NCBI GenBank assembly: GCA_026008535.1
Contig: BRKX01000014.1
Location: 43,034,506 to 43,098,505, forward strand
DNA: 64,000 nt
Direction: 5' to 3'
Source of the DNA: Perilla frutescens
Taxonomy: Eukaryota > Streptophyta > Magnoliopsida > Lamiales > Lamiaceae
Below, piece after piece: positions 34,408-45,930 of the stretch. The notes below the pieces were generated by a model. The model did no database searches. It had not been told where the DNA came from and was given only the letters and a program-made list of their open reading frames with translations. A program made the translations under genes and the position numbers. How positions within the stretch are numbered: position 1 is the first letter of the stretch; every line of letters starts with the position of its first letter.

Positions 34408-35645
34408 AACATTGCAATTGCTCTTGTTCCTCCGCTAACTGTTGGAACAATGGGTACACTTATGCTAAGGTCTTAAAGGTTATAATGGGGCTACGGGTTT
34501 AAGGCAGGAAATATTTGGTTCTGGCTCAGAATTTAGTCGAATTTTTCCTTTAGGAGACTTCTTTTGACTCTTACTGGCGTTTGCCACCATGCCCATTTTA
34601 TTAAGCACATGTTCCAAATGTTTTATTTTGTTGGCATTCTATAATTTTATTTTCTCGGGGTTTCTTTTTTCATTTTTCTTTTTATTTCGACCCCCTCCTT
34701 TTTCTTTTTCTTTCTTTTCCTTGGCATTTTATGTTTTGTAACACACCAGATTTATCCTCCCCTAGTGCCCATCGTCTTTTTGTGGTTTCCAAGAAAGAAC
34801 ATGACCAAGGTATAATTTATTTTCTGCTCAAACAGGGCTGCAATGGATAATATCATGGTGGTTTTATTTGACTTAGTGGGCTCAGAAAGAAAGTTCCCTA
34901 AGCATTTTAGTAGCATACCCAGAATTCCTTGTGACTTCGAAATAGAGTAAAAGTATGTTCTAGTTTACCTAAATTCAAAAATGCAGAAATCACACAAGAA
35001 AGAATAATCACATGCATCGTGAATTTAAGCTCAATTTCTCATAAGGTACTTAGTTCATTCATCATATAAGCAGTAGCATGGGCATGCTGAAATGAAAATA
35101 CAGTAAAATATGATGTCTTATGGCAATAAGACCCTAGACTCCATGCTTACAGGTTCAAGAATTTACACATGCTTGACACTTAAAAAAACGCAAAGAAGGC
35201 AGAGTAACCTCCACGCACATACTTTGCCTTCCACAAAGTGGGTGCGAGAAGATTACCCTACGAACCGCAAACTCAATGAAATGTTAGAAGGCCCCCCTAC
35301 CCACACACTTTGCCTCAAGAAAAGTGGATCAGTACGGGGTTCGTCTAACTGCACAATAAAACATAAAAACAACAACAAAAATAAAGAACACATAAAAAAC
35401 AAAAAACTCCTAATGCCTACACCCACACACTTTGCGCTAAGCAAAGTTTGGGAATGTGGCGACACCTAATCAGACACAAAAAAAATAAAAAACAAAAACC
35501 TAATCTATAGGAAAGAGTACCATTTTAAGCATCAGGGGGGTCGAATACACGACTCCAATATGCTTGAAGTAGGTGAGCAGGGCGGTCTCCAATCTGTCCA
35601 GTCAAGCAATGATGGTGTCGTTGCTGGCTCTTACTGCTGTACTGA
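34408..35645 (-). mobile_element. Athila-type fragment 2
   Basis: Homologous to Athila 1 at 7935-8372 joined to 10911-11690, in the same order and orientation: GCAATTGCTCTTGTTCCTCC, GCTCAAACAGGGCTGCAA, the three ACTTTGCC-type hairpins (35213, 35300, 35420) and the C-terminal end of the env-position ORF (about 35520-35640). It contains the empty site for solo LTR C1. It ends at 35645, where H1 begins. Confidence 0.82.
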
Positions 35646-35835
35646 TGAGTCCGATAGTGGCACCACTGATTTAAATCTGGAATTGCAGCTGCGAGGTCCA
35701 GTGATGAGATTTAGAGCCAAGAAGCTCCAAGGATATCTACAGTGCTATGTTGGGAAGAAGTTGGAAGATGATAGGATTGAGTCCGGGAACCACAAGTTGG
35801 TGAACGTGACAAATATTGAAGATTTCAAGCCCGTG

Positions 35836-35990
35836 TAACCTAGCACGGACCGTGCCAAATGACACACGGACCATGCCATCCATACCACGAGTTGAAAAAT
35901 TTGAAGAAATTGGAAGAGCATGATAGTACAGACCATGCCAAGCACCTAGCATGGATCGTGCCCCTCTAGCACGAGACCGTGCTACCCAAC
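35836..35990 (+). repeat. CACGG..CCGTG word block in H1 LTR
   Basis: Repeated words: TAGCACGGACCGTGCC, ACACGGACCATGCC, GTACAGACCATGCC, TAGCATGGATCGTGCC, TAGCACGAGACCGTGC. All are variants of one near-palindrome. The same kind of words occurs in solo LTR C3 and in the H2 LTR. Confidence 0.65.
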
Positions 35991-36074
35991 ATCCGTAATT
36001 TTAATTTTAATTTTAATTAGGATTTTCAGGATTTTCATTATTTTATGTTAGGGCTTTATTTTTCCACCTCTCTA

Positions 36075-36085
36075 TGTATAAATAG
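36075..36085 (+). promoter_or_regulatory. TATA box of H1 LTR
   Basis: TGTATAAATAG, about 90 bp after the word block; a plausible U3 promoter of H1. Confidence 0.55.
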
Positions 36086-38119
36086 GGCTGAACAATGTTA
36101 TTATTACGGCAGACTGGATTTGTGTAACAGCCCGGGCCCGAGGATGGGGACGAAGTTGTTGTGCGTAAAATAGCACGAAAAATAAGAAATCCAGGGGGTC
36201 TTTTTTGAATGAAACTAAGTTAGCGCCTCAAGAACTTAGGTAACTTAACTTCGTCACCTAGAAGAACTATCATTTTCAAAGAGTCAAAGGGGTCAAAGGA
36301 TTCAATCGAGTCAAAGGAATGCCAAAACATAGGTCAACCGAAATTTAAACAGAATCTAAAGACAAACAGATAGGAATTCGACTTTATAACTAAGCAAGAC
36401 TTCCTCGAAAGCCACAATGGCTAAGACCCATAAAAAGGTCGGAGTTAAATAAATCATACTGTCCCATTCATAGGACCAAATCAGGAACTAAATTAAAACT
36501 TAACTTGAACGAACAGAATCATGCTTGAAAGAAAAAGCCTCTTCATAGGCGGACAATGATAACAAGCATGCGAGACCCATTCATAGGTCGACTAAAACTG
36601 AATAGATACCAGAATGCTCAACAAGTATGACTATTCAAATAACTTGGAATCAATAAAGGCATAGACGGGTATGTCAAAAGAACATGCTTTAAAGACTTTA
36701 TTGATTTTAAGAATCATAGCATTTAAAACATGCTATTCTCAATTATCAAGTTGCATCAATCAAGACTAAATACTAATCATTAGAGTACTTAGCAGAAACT
36801 TAGTGGAAGAAAATCATGTAACCATACAGAGCAACAAACTTGAAACCTCAGAGAACTTAGACAACCCCACCAGCAGCACATCACCGTCCTCAGCATCTTA
36901 ACCTAAAAACATTTGAAAAAGAGGGTGTGAGCACAAATGTACTCAGTGGGGTTTTATGAGAAAACTCTTGATAAACTTTGGAATATCCAATTATAAACTG
37001 GCGGCATATGGAGACCAAAATGCAAAAGCCCTCTCCATACCCACAAAACCTTTTACTTCATTTGTTGGCGCCTTTCCTGGCTCAAACCTGCTGTGTACTG
37101 TACCCTTATGCCTTAGGATGAGAGAGGGATTACCTCAAGTATCCTCTGAGTATGCGAGGGAATTACCTAGCAGTGACTCCCTTTACTTTCAAATGTTCAA
37201 CTCGGTGACTCGAAGGTCACGGCATGATAATGCAAATAAACTGTTCTTTGAGCTTGATAACTTGCTTACAATAGAAGCTATATCCTTCCTTAACTTTCTT
37301 CCTTACGTAATCTTAACCTTCCTTACTTACTTGACTTAGCTAGCAATACCCAATCCTAGAGCAATCGTCGAAGGCTAATTCTTTAATTGAGCATGATCTC
37401 GACCTATAAGGGGTTTATAACTTATCCTAAAAGGCAATACTTAGCTAATTAATCTTTAGCAAAATCCAAAATTCCAAAACGATAAAAAGAACACGGATAA
37501 ATATCGATTGCAAATAAAGCGATTCTAAATATCTCATGCTAGCATAAATTGTATAAAAACAATTCTAGCATATCCTTAGCTAATTAAGCTTAGCAAAACC
37601 CAATAACCAAGTACTAGGAAATGAATGGGCATAAGCATAGATTACAACTAAAAGCAATTCTAGATCTCGGGCTAGCATCAATTGTATTTAAACAATTCTA
37701 GCATATCTAAACATACTTGAGAGCTCACTTAACTTATAATAACTTCCTTTACTTATCAAACTCAAATAACAATTCAACAATATCATGCATATAACTTCCT
37801 TTCCTTTCCTTCCTTTGTACAAAGACTAAACAGACAGAGCATAAATTATTTTAATTGGATATTCATCTGGCCCTATCATGCTTCTAGAGCTTAATAGCTC
37901 AAACTTTATACTTGGTTTAGAACCACCCACCTAGATGACGAGCACCTCGATAACGAGCATGTAGATGAAGCAACGAGCTGAAAATCCTTCCTCGAGCCTC
38001 CTCAGGGTTCATCTCCTCTTTACAAAAGTAGATCATCGAAAGATCTTCGATTTGAGTACTCATAGGCCTCGTGGTTCCAACCGAGGTGAAAGTTATGGCC
38101 TCCACACGAAAACGTGCCG

Positions 38120-38290
38120 GAGCTGCCTCAACAACACTAGCGCCGCGGCGGCCCTTGTGTGTGCGCCGCGGGGGAGGGATGTGCGCGCCGGCGCCCCCCA
38201 GCGCCGCGGGGCTCCTTTGCGCTGTGGGGCTCCCTGTGCCGCGGGGCTCTCCTTGCACCGCGGGGCTCCCTCTTCCGCTCCTCTCTCTAC
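38120..38290 (-). repeat. G+C-rich word block in C5
   Basis: On the minus strand it is a run of GGAGCCCCGCGG-like words (GGAGAGCCCCGCGG, GGGAGCCCCACAGC, GGAGCCCCGCGGCG). It lies between the TATA box and the conserved GGAGGCCATAACTTT motif near 38100. Confidence 0.7.
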
Positions 38291-38390
38291 TGGGGTACCC
38301 TCACGAAGAGGACTCCCTCTCTCTCTCTCTACTCTACAGAAAAGGGGGTGAAGAAGGAATGAGTGAGAAAAATCAAAGGGGGAGGGCTGC

Positions 38391-38400
38391 TATTTATAGA
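38391..38400 (-). promoter_or_regulatory. TATA box of solo LTR C5
   Basis: The minus strand reads TCTATAAATA at the family's promoter position. Confidence 0.6.
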
Positions 38401-39805
38401 AAAATAAATGGCTTCCTCGGGAAGCTTCTGCAGTGCAACAATACTGCCTCAAAAATATCGGGTTTGGTTAAAAGGCACTTTATTCGATATCGAGGTCTAA
38501 ATGACCTCATTCACGAAATCTAAAAATACCGGGAGGTTCCTTGGCTCGAGTACTATTGAACCAATTTGACTTGGGGTGAAGAACGAGTCATCTTGAAGGA
38601 AAATGAGAAAAGATTCTCTTTTCAAAAATAAAGTTACTATTCCACACAAGGGACAAATAAAATTTCCGAGTGCTCGATTTACCTCATAATGAAAATCTGG
38701 GAACGTCAACGGATTCCTTGAGAGTTTTTCTATCAGATAGGCTTGAAAAATCAAGGCTCGGGTCAACACACGCAATTTCGCAAATTTCTAACGATCGCGC
38801 TCCTACAGAAAAACACTATTCATACTTCTTTAAATGCGCTTTAAATCACCGGGAACTCAAACAACTTCAGATTCAAAATCTGAAAGCACCGGCATGCTCC
38901 TTGGGTCAACACTTTTCAAACATGACCAAAATCGGCTACAACTGAGCTCGAATCGAAATTCTCGAAAAAACGATTTAATGAAAAATAACTCCTAAAATCG
39001 CAGTTTGGAACCGAAACATCTTAATTATGCTCAAAATTCCTCTTAATATTTCCTAATTAAAATTAGGAATTACTTAATCAAATTCTGAAAATCCGGGTTG
39101 TTACAATTTGATATTGAATTTGCATTTTATGCTTCATCCCGTCTCACAAACACAACAATCGTTCTTGGTAGAGTTTGAGGTTGGCAATCCAAACTTGAAA
39201 TCATTTGATTTATTCATGCATCCAGTAGTACCCAGGTTAATCAAGCCACAAAAGTTGCTCCATGTTCGCATTTCAGATACTTGTCGATCCGGGGTTCGTT
39301 TCGGGTAAGCTTCTCTATCCTATTCGTTCTTCCGTCGCATCCACCCATGCCTCCACCATCTCCATGACTCCATATCATCATCACCATCACCTCTATCATC
39401 CTCAACACCATCCATATCCAGATTTTAGGTTAATAGCCATAGATCCAAAATACGAACCCTTAAAGCCACGAAAGTCACCACCGAGCCATCTCACAATCTA
39501 CTTATGCGAATTTTCTGATTTTTGGATATGTTGTTATTGACTCTTAATTGTACCTTGTCCTAAAAATTGAGCTTAATCCGACTTCGTTTGCTTAGTCAAT
39601 TGATCAAGTCATCATTTAGGGTTTTTAGGTGATATATTGGGATTATTTGGGATTTTATTATTTGATTCATTATTTTCTGTATTGGAACAGTTTCTTTGGA
39701 TTAATTAATCTTTATTTGTTTCCATTGTTGTTAGATTGAATCGATCATATAGTTGACGTCGTTCAATTCTTAGCTTCCGCATTATATTAGCCGCATCATA
39801 AATTA

Positions 39806-39817
39806 TGGTATTAGAGC
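39806..39817 (+). other. H1 primer-binding site
   Basis: TGGTATTAGAGC, one C-to-T change from the initiator tRNA-Met primer site TGGTATCAGAGC, seven bases after the LTR end CCGCATCA. Confidence 0.75.
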
Positions 39818-40723
39818 AACGTCAATTTCTTCTGGTCGTGGTTCAATCCAAATATTTGTGACACAGTATGGGCAAAAGCAGAGAGTCGATCATTATAAAA
39901 AAAAATTCATACAAAAAAAAAATTCGATATAAAAAAAAGAAAAACTAAATTGATCGAGCCCTATTATGTTACCATTGTTCTTGCATTGTTTCTTGGATAT
40001 TCTTGAGTTTCTTGATTGATCTTGTTGGTTATTTCTGAGTTGGGTTGTCGTGTCTTGTTTCTTATATTGTATCGCGATTTGTCGTTCTTTGTCGTATAGT
40101 GATTGTGAGCGTCATATTGCAATTTCTTTCTTGTGGGCTCTTCATTAATTTCATACATAGTGTTTTATTATAGGGGGACCGAAATTCTTGCTTCCTAGTT
40201 TAGTTAGGATTGGTTTTGTTTATTTCTTAGTTGAATTGGGATTGTTTTGTTAGTTTCCTAATTGGGTTTGGTTTGTTTCCTTGTTGGATTATTGCTCTTA
40301 TTTTGGTTCAATATCTATCCAAAGTCCATCCACTTACCTTTCCCAAATTTCCAGCACCCATACCTACATCCCATCCACCTCCCTACACGCCACCTAGCCT
40401 AGCCGATCACCTACCTCATCCGCACTCTACACACCCAAGCTTCCCTACCAATATTTCTAGCTGTGTCCTACTTCATTGTCATGAGTTTACCCGAACATTG
40501 CAGCTACATTGTGGTTTGCTCATTACTTGAGAATCTCTGGAGTCAAGTTTGAACTCTTGACTAGAGTTGGAGAAGCTAGCAGCAGCTCTATCGGGACATC
40601 AGAGATAGTGGGATTTCATCGTCTATAGCGTACCAAGAATTTGAATGATATACACGAGAGTTAAAAAAAAGTGAGGTCATTTTTCTTTTGTTTTCTTTTG
40701 CTTTATTTGTTTTGCAGGTATAA
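39818..40723 (+). other. H1 leader
   Basis: Noncoding leader of about 0.9 kb between primer site and gag. It is T-rich and ends in a pyrimidine tract with TTTGCAG just before the gag ATG (40724), which looks like a 3' splice site. I find no conserved protein in it. Confidence 0.5.
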
Positions 40724-43700
40724 ATGGAATCCATAGATGGTTTTAAGTCACATGATAAGGCACCCACATCACCTACTACTCCCACAGATGCGACTTCATC
40801 GACACCACAGCTGTGAGATGCCCAGTATCACTATCGAGTAGTGAAGAACAAGTTAGATGATTCATTGGCCAAAATGATGGCACAGCTCAAGCTTCTTACT
40901 GCTCGCACTCCTGTAACACCACCAGTTCAAGGCCAACTTGTCCAGCCAGAAGGAGCTGCTCGACAACCAGTAGTAGCTCATCAGCCTAAAGTAGTTCATT
41001 AGCCAGAAGTACCCGCAGCCGAGCCTGCCAGAGCGAATGCTAGAGCACCTCAAGCTTAGCGTCGCCAACCTCAAATGCAGTTTAATGATCCCGATAACCA
41101 TGAAGACAAGTATGGCGTCTTTAGAGATGATTGGGAGGCTGAATTTGAGCCTCCACAGAGACGTGACCGTCCATGTCAGCCATGCAGACGTGTACTCCAT
41201 TATCCGCCTAGAAATAATGAAGCAGACAGCTTGTTGAACAACATTGAAACAAGCATACCAGCGTTTAAGGGACTGCATGATCCAGACATCTACCTTGACT
41301 GGGAGTGGAAAGTCAACAAGATATTTGAGTACTATGATTTTCCAGAGGTGAAGAAAGTGCAGCTTGTGTCCATGAAATTCACCGGTTATGCAGCTACTTG
41401 GTGGGAATTCCAGTAGCACCGACGCCACAGAGACAGGTACCCTTTGATTGACATCTGGTAGAAAATGAAGGATGTTATGAGGGGTCATTTCAATCTTGTA
41501 AATTATGAACGGGAATTGGAACAAAAGCTCAGTTAGATTCGTCAGGGAACCTGGTCTATTGAGGAATACCACAAGCAGTTGGAGACAACACTGAACCGGG
41601 TTGGAAAAGAATAGATATTGGTTGCTACAATTAACCGATATATTGAGGGAATAAACCGAGACTTAGCCTGCGAAGTAGAGTTGAGGGACTTTGAGAGTGT
41701 TGAGGCTATGATCCACTATGCTTTGATTGTAGAACGGCAGCTCAGAGATGGTCGCAGAAGACCAATGCAGTCGATGCCTGCAAGGACACCCTGGGTTCGA
41801 GATGAGTTTTCCATGCCTAGGACAGCCCCTACATGTCCTCAAGGCCAATCTTCACAGCCCACTCACCGTTTTGAGCAGTCTGCACCACAACCTACCCGTA
41901 GACTCAAGTATAGTTTGCCTGCACCGAGTCGAAACAATCAAAACTGCACTGTACAGTTAGGTCAGCCGTAAGGTAGCACATCAGAGAAAGCACGTGATAT
42001 ACAATGTCACAAGTGCAGAGGATGGGGACACTTCCAAGCACAGTGTCCGAACCGCCGAGTTCTTTTCCTTACCGAGCAGAATGAGCTGAAGTCAGCAAGT
42101 GAGGAGGAACCCGATGAAGCTGAAGCAGTAGGGAATGCCATCCAGTCCCTAGATAGTCCACCAGTGGATGAGATCAAGGATGAGAAACCGAAGCAAGCTT
42201 ATGTCAGCCTTGTTTCGATCCGAGCACTGAGCCTGATTCGAGAGGAGGATCAGAATGACCAACACGAGAACATCTTCTATGTGCACTGTTCGATCCAAGA
42301 CAAGAATTTCTCACTCATCATTGATAGTGGAAGCATCGTGAATGCAATCAGATAGTATGCAGTGGGGAAATTGAACTTGGTTTCACAGAAGTACCCCAAG
42401 CTGTACCGTTTGCAGTGGCTGACCGACTGTGGAGAAATCCGGATCCGCATTCGATATCAGGTAAGTATCACTTTCTCCATTGGTCATTTTGTTGATACTG
42501 TTCTCTGTGACGTCATCCCTATGGAGGCGTCGCATATATTACTTGGTCGTCCGTGGCAATTTGACAGGAAAGCTATTCATGATGGGTATGCCAACACTTA
42601 TACAGTGACTCGAGATGGACGGACCACTAGATTGTGGCCATTGACACCCAAGGGTGTTAATGAATATTAAAGGAGAATGCGGGAGAAGTTCAAAGAGGAG
42701 AAAGAGAAGGAGAAACGGGTTGAGAGCAAGTTCCCGGTCCCAACCGGCCAATCGACAGCCGATCCTAAAACTTCCAAGCGACCGGCATCCACTTCAAAGG
42801 AAGCCACCAAGGCTGCCCATTTTACCACCTCGTTACCCTCCAGTGCCGACAATTTCGATCCTGTACACCGGACTTTATTCATAAGTGCAAAGGGGGTTCG
42901 AAAAGCCGTTAGAGCTGGTATGGATGTCGTTCTTCTTAATTTTAAGGCTTATGATACTCCTAACATTTTTGTTCCTTCTGTTTTACAGCCTTTGATGGAG
43001 GAGTTCAAGGATGTGTTTCTTAAAGAGATCCCGAGTGGTCTGCCGCCAATTCGAGAAATTGAGCACCAGATCAACTACCAGCCAGGAGCAGTCCTTCCAA
43101 ACTGACCAGCTTACCACACTAGTCCCGAGGAGACTAAAGAGATTGATCACCAGATCAAGGAGTTGCTGGAGAAGAAGTAGATCAGATAGAGCCTGTCACC
43201 GTACGCAGTACCCGTGATGCTCATCCCCAAGAAGAATAATGAGTGGCGCATGTGCATGGATTTCCAAGCTATAAACAAAATAACGGTAAAGTATCGATTT
43301 CCTATTCCCCGGTTAGATGATATGCTAGATAAACTATTTGGAGCGTCTATCTTTTCTAACATTGATTTACGTTCTGGTTACTTTCAAGTTCGTATTAATG
43401 AGGGGGATGAATGAAAGACTGCGTTCAAGACGAAGCATGGATTGTACAAATGACTTGTCATGCCATTTGGGCTTAGCAACGCCCCTAGTACGTTCATGCG
43501 TCTAATGAACCATGTTTTGAGAGATGTGATTGGGAAGTGTTTTGTGGTATATTTTGATGACATCCTTATTTACAGTACTTGCATTTCTGAGCAGTTAGAC
43601 ATCTTATGTGAATTTTTGAGTTGTTGCGTGATGCAAAATTATATGCCAATTTGTCTAAATGTACCTTTTGCATAAATGAGGCTGTCTTTCTTGGTTTTGT

Positions 43701-44830
43701 GGTGAGTAGTCAAGGAGTCGAAGTTGATAGGATGAAGGTGAAGGCCATAGAGAAGTGGCCGACACCTAAGTCGTGTGCTGATGTTCAGTCTTATCATGGG
43801 TTGACTGGATTTTATCACCGTTTTGTACAGGATTTTTCCACTATAGCCACTCCTTTGACCGAATTGAGTAAGAAATATAGGAAGTTTAAGTAGGGCAAGG
43901 GCTAAGGACATGCTTTTAATTTGTTGAAATCTAAGTTGTGTAATGCTTTTGTATTAGCTTTGCCTGATTTTAATAAGATGTTCTAGATTGAGTGTGATGC
44001 CTCTAATATAGGCATTGGTGCTGTTTTGATACAGGAAAGGAAGTCAGTCGCATTCTTTAGCAAAAAGCTCAATGGCACAGCATTGCAGCATTCTACCTAT
44101 GATAAGGAGCTATATGCACTAAAGAGGTTTTTAGAGACTTGGCAACACTACCTGCGACCGAAAGAATTCGTGATTCACACTAATCACAAATCACTGAAGT
44201 ATCTGAAGGGACAACAGAGCTTGAACTCGCGCCATGCTCGATGGGTGGAGTTCATAGAGTCATTTCCCTATGTGATCAAGTACAAGAAGGGAGAGAAAAA
44301 TGTGGTTGCCGATGCACTCTCCCGAAGGTATGCATTGGTTTCTGTTTTACATGCACAGTGCTTAGGTTTCGAGCACATTAAGAGCTTTTATGTATCTGAT
44401 CCGTTCTTTGTTCCTATTTTTGCGTCTTATGTTGGGAAGTCTAGGGCCATTGATTCTTGTTATGTTATTGATGGATTTTTATTTAAAGATGCAAAGTTTT
44501 GTGTGCCTGATTGTTCTATGCGAGAGTTTTTCATTTTGGAGTCGCGTGCGGGGGGTCTTATGGGTCATTTTGGTGTTAATAAGACATTAGATCTCATGCA
44601 TGAGCATTTTTATTGGCCTCACATGAAAAGTGATGATGAACGAGTCTGTGCTAGATACATATTTGTAGAAAGGCTAAGTCCACGTCTAGTCCGTTTGGCT
44701 TGTACACGCCTTTGCCGGCGCCTTCTACTCCTTGGGTAGATATTTCCATGGACTTTATTTTGGGTTTGCCTAGGTCAAAATCTGGTAAAGACTCTTTCTT
44801 TGTGGTTGTTCACTGTGTCTTGAAATTATC
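40724..44830 (+). pseudogene. H1 gag-pol, decayed and truncated
   Basis: It starts at ATG 40724 (MESIDGFKSHDKAP). Gag core at 41225-41740 (IPAFKGLHDPDIYLDWEWKV, YAATWWEF); zinc knuckle CHKCRGWGHFQAQC at about 42004-42045; protease LIIDSGSIVNAI near 42316; RT from 43200 ([42 protein letters not shown] at ~43546-43578); RNase H to 44330; integrase zinc region near 44520-44690. About fifteen stops interrupt the frame; many sit where H2 has Q or W, as expected for C-to-T or G-to-A decay. A frameshift lies near 43600. The integrase breaks off at FFVVVHCVL where H2 is inserted. Confidence 0.85.
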
Positions 44831-45512
44831 TGATACAACCTGAACAAATCCTAGCCGAATCTAGAGGCATAGCGGAAGACTTTAAGATACGAAATACGTC
44901 AGTGAATGAAGGGTTTCAATCCGACTTGACTAAATGAACTAATCTAGACAACTAAACTACCTAGACTATGACACGAACTATGAAACACAGAACAAATACC
45001 AAGATGATAGGGACAAAGGTTTATGGATAGGTTGATGATGAAGGAATTGTGTAAGAATGGTTAAGAATGGCTTAGGGTAGATAGGGTATGACAGAGTATG
45101 ATAGAACTTATGGTATGGAAGAACTAGACAATGAACTCGAACTCGAACTTCATCTTGTGGATGGAACTTGATCGAAATGTGTCTTAGAAGGATACGAACA
45201 TTGATGTTGATGTTAGTAGTTGTCGAGGATGGTAGATGGAGGATGGATACGTCGATGTGAATCACAACCCGATAGTCTCCTTGAATCTCGAATGTACTCA
45301 AGGCTAAATCTCTAAGTTGATTTTTGGATAATGAATACCTATTAATCCTTCTTATGGATTAAGGGATACCCTTGACTAAGACTTAAATTTGTTAGCTCTA
45401 AGAATATTGTTTTGTATCTAAAACAACAAACGATTTAAACTTGGTTGAGACACAATTAGATGCAAAGGCAAAAATCTTCAATAATGTCTAAAGTTTAATG
45501 TTCAACAATGAT

Positions 45513-45524
45513 CCCTATTTATAA
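45513..45524 (-). promoter_or_regulatory. TATA box of H2 LTR
   Basis: The minus strand reads TTATAAATAGGG, shortly downstream of the G+C-rich word block; a likely promoter. Confidence 0.55.
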
Positions 45525-45784
45525 CCATAGGGTGCACGAAATTAAAGGCCTTATGGGCTTAAAAATCTGATCCAAATAGTTCTCCAACTAGACTAGGAAA
45601 TTAGCTAAGCTAGAATTCTATTCAAGGTAGGAAATTACATTAAATAAAACCTAGTCAACCTATGACTCAATCAATTCTAAAATTGCATGAATTAAATACC
45701 AAAAATGACTCAAAATAATTAAATACTATAGTATAAAATAATATTATAGCATAGGTACGAAAAACCCGATCAAAACAAAATGGG

Positions 45785-45930
45785 TGTAGAAAACAACACG
45801 GCGCACGACCGTGCTCAAGTGGACCATGTCCGCATGGGCTGTGCGGAGGTCCTTGGTCGGATTTTCTTTATCTAGCCTTCAAGTTTCACGGCCGTGTCAC
45901 TACCTTCAGTTCTCTGCACGGCCGCGCAAG
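45785..45930 (-). repeat. CACGG..CCGTG word block in H2 LTR
   Basis: Words such as ACGGCGCACGACCGTGC, GGACCATGTCCGCATGG, CACGGCCGTGTCAC and GCACGGCCGCGCAAG are packed in about 150 bp of otherwise AT-rich LTR, upstream of the TATA box in element orientation. Confidence 0.6.

Larger units (their letters stand above)
36123..39106 (-). repeat. solo LTR C5 of the long-LTR family, 2984 bp
   Basis: On the plus strand it runs from TGTAACAGCCCGGG to CCGGGTTGTTACA, flanked by ATTTG (36118-36122) and ATTTG (39107-39111), a perfect duplication. There is no internal region. In its own orientation its start (TGTAACAACCCGGATTTTCA) is closest to C1. The TATA box is at 38391-38400 on the minus strand and a G+C-rich block at 38120-38290. 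Confidence 0.94.
35646..39798 (+). repeat. H1 5' LTR, about 1.16 kb without C5
   Basis: It starts TGAGTCCGATAG and ends CCGCATCA before the primer site at 39806. The first part keeps an open frame to 35838 (LNLELQLRGPVMRFRAKKLQ) matching the start of H2's LTR (LNLELQIRGLVTRL, stop, AKRLQDYL). This shows that pol extends into the LTR in both elements. A CACGG-word block lies at 35836-35990 and a TATA box at 36075. C5 occupies 36123-39111, counting its right target duplication. Confidence 0.75.
35646..44830 (+). mobile_element. CRM-like chromovirus H1 with nested C5
   Basis: Plus-strand element with a 5' LTR (35646-39798, split by C5), primer site, leader, gag and pol up to the integrase, cut at 44830 by element H2. 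RT and RNase H motifs ([56 protein letters not shown]) resemble the CRM clade of chromoviruses as I remember it. Its LTR encodes a pol C-terminus, also known for CRM elements. Numerous stops make it inactive. Confidence 0.78.

Noticed and set aside
35560..35838. Independent small plus-strand gene
   Set aside because: The frame begins in the Athila 2 fragment and continues as the pol C-terminus encoded in the H1 LTR; the H2 LTR encodes the diverged same peptide.
39262..39540. Histidine- and proline-rich frame
   Set aside because: It lies inside the H1 5' LTR after C5 and reflects CATCAC repeats rather than a gene.
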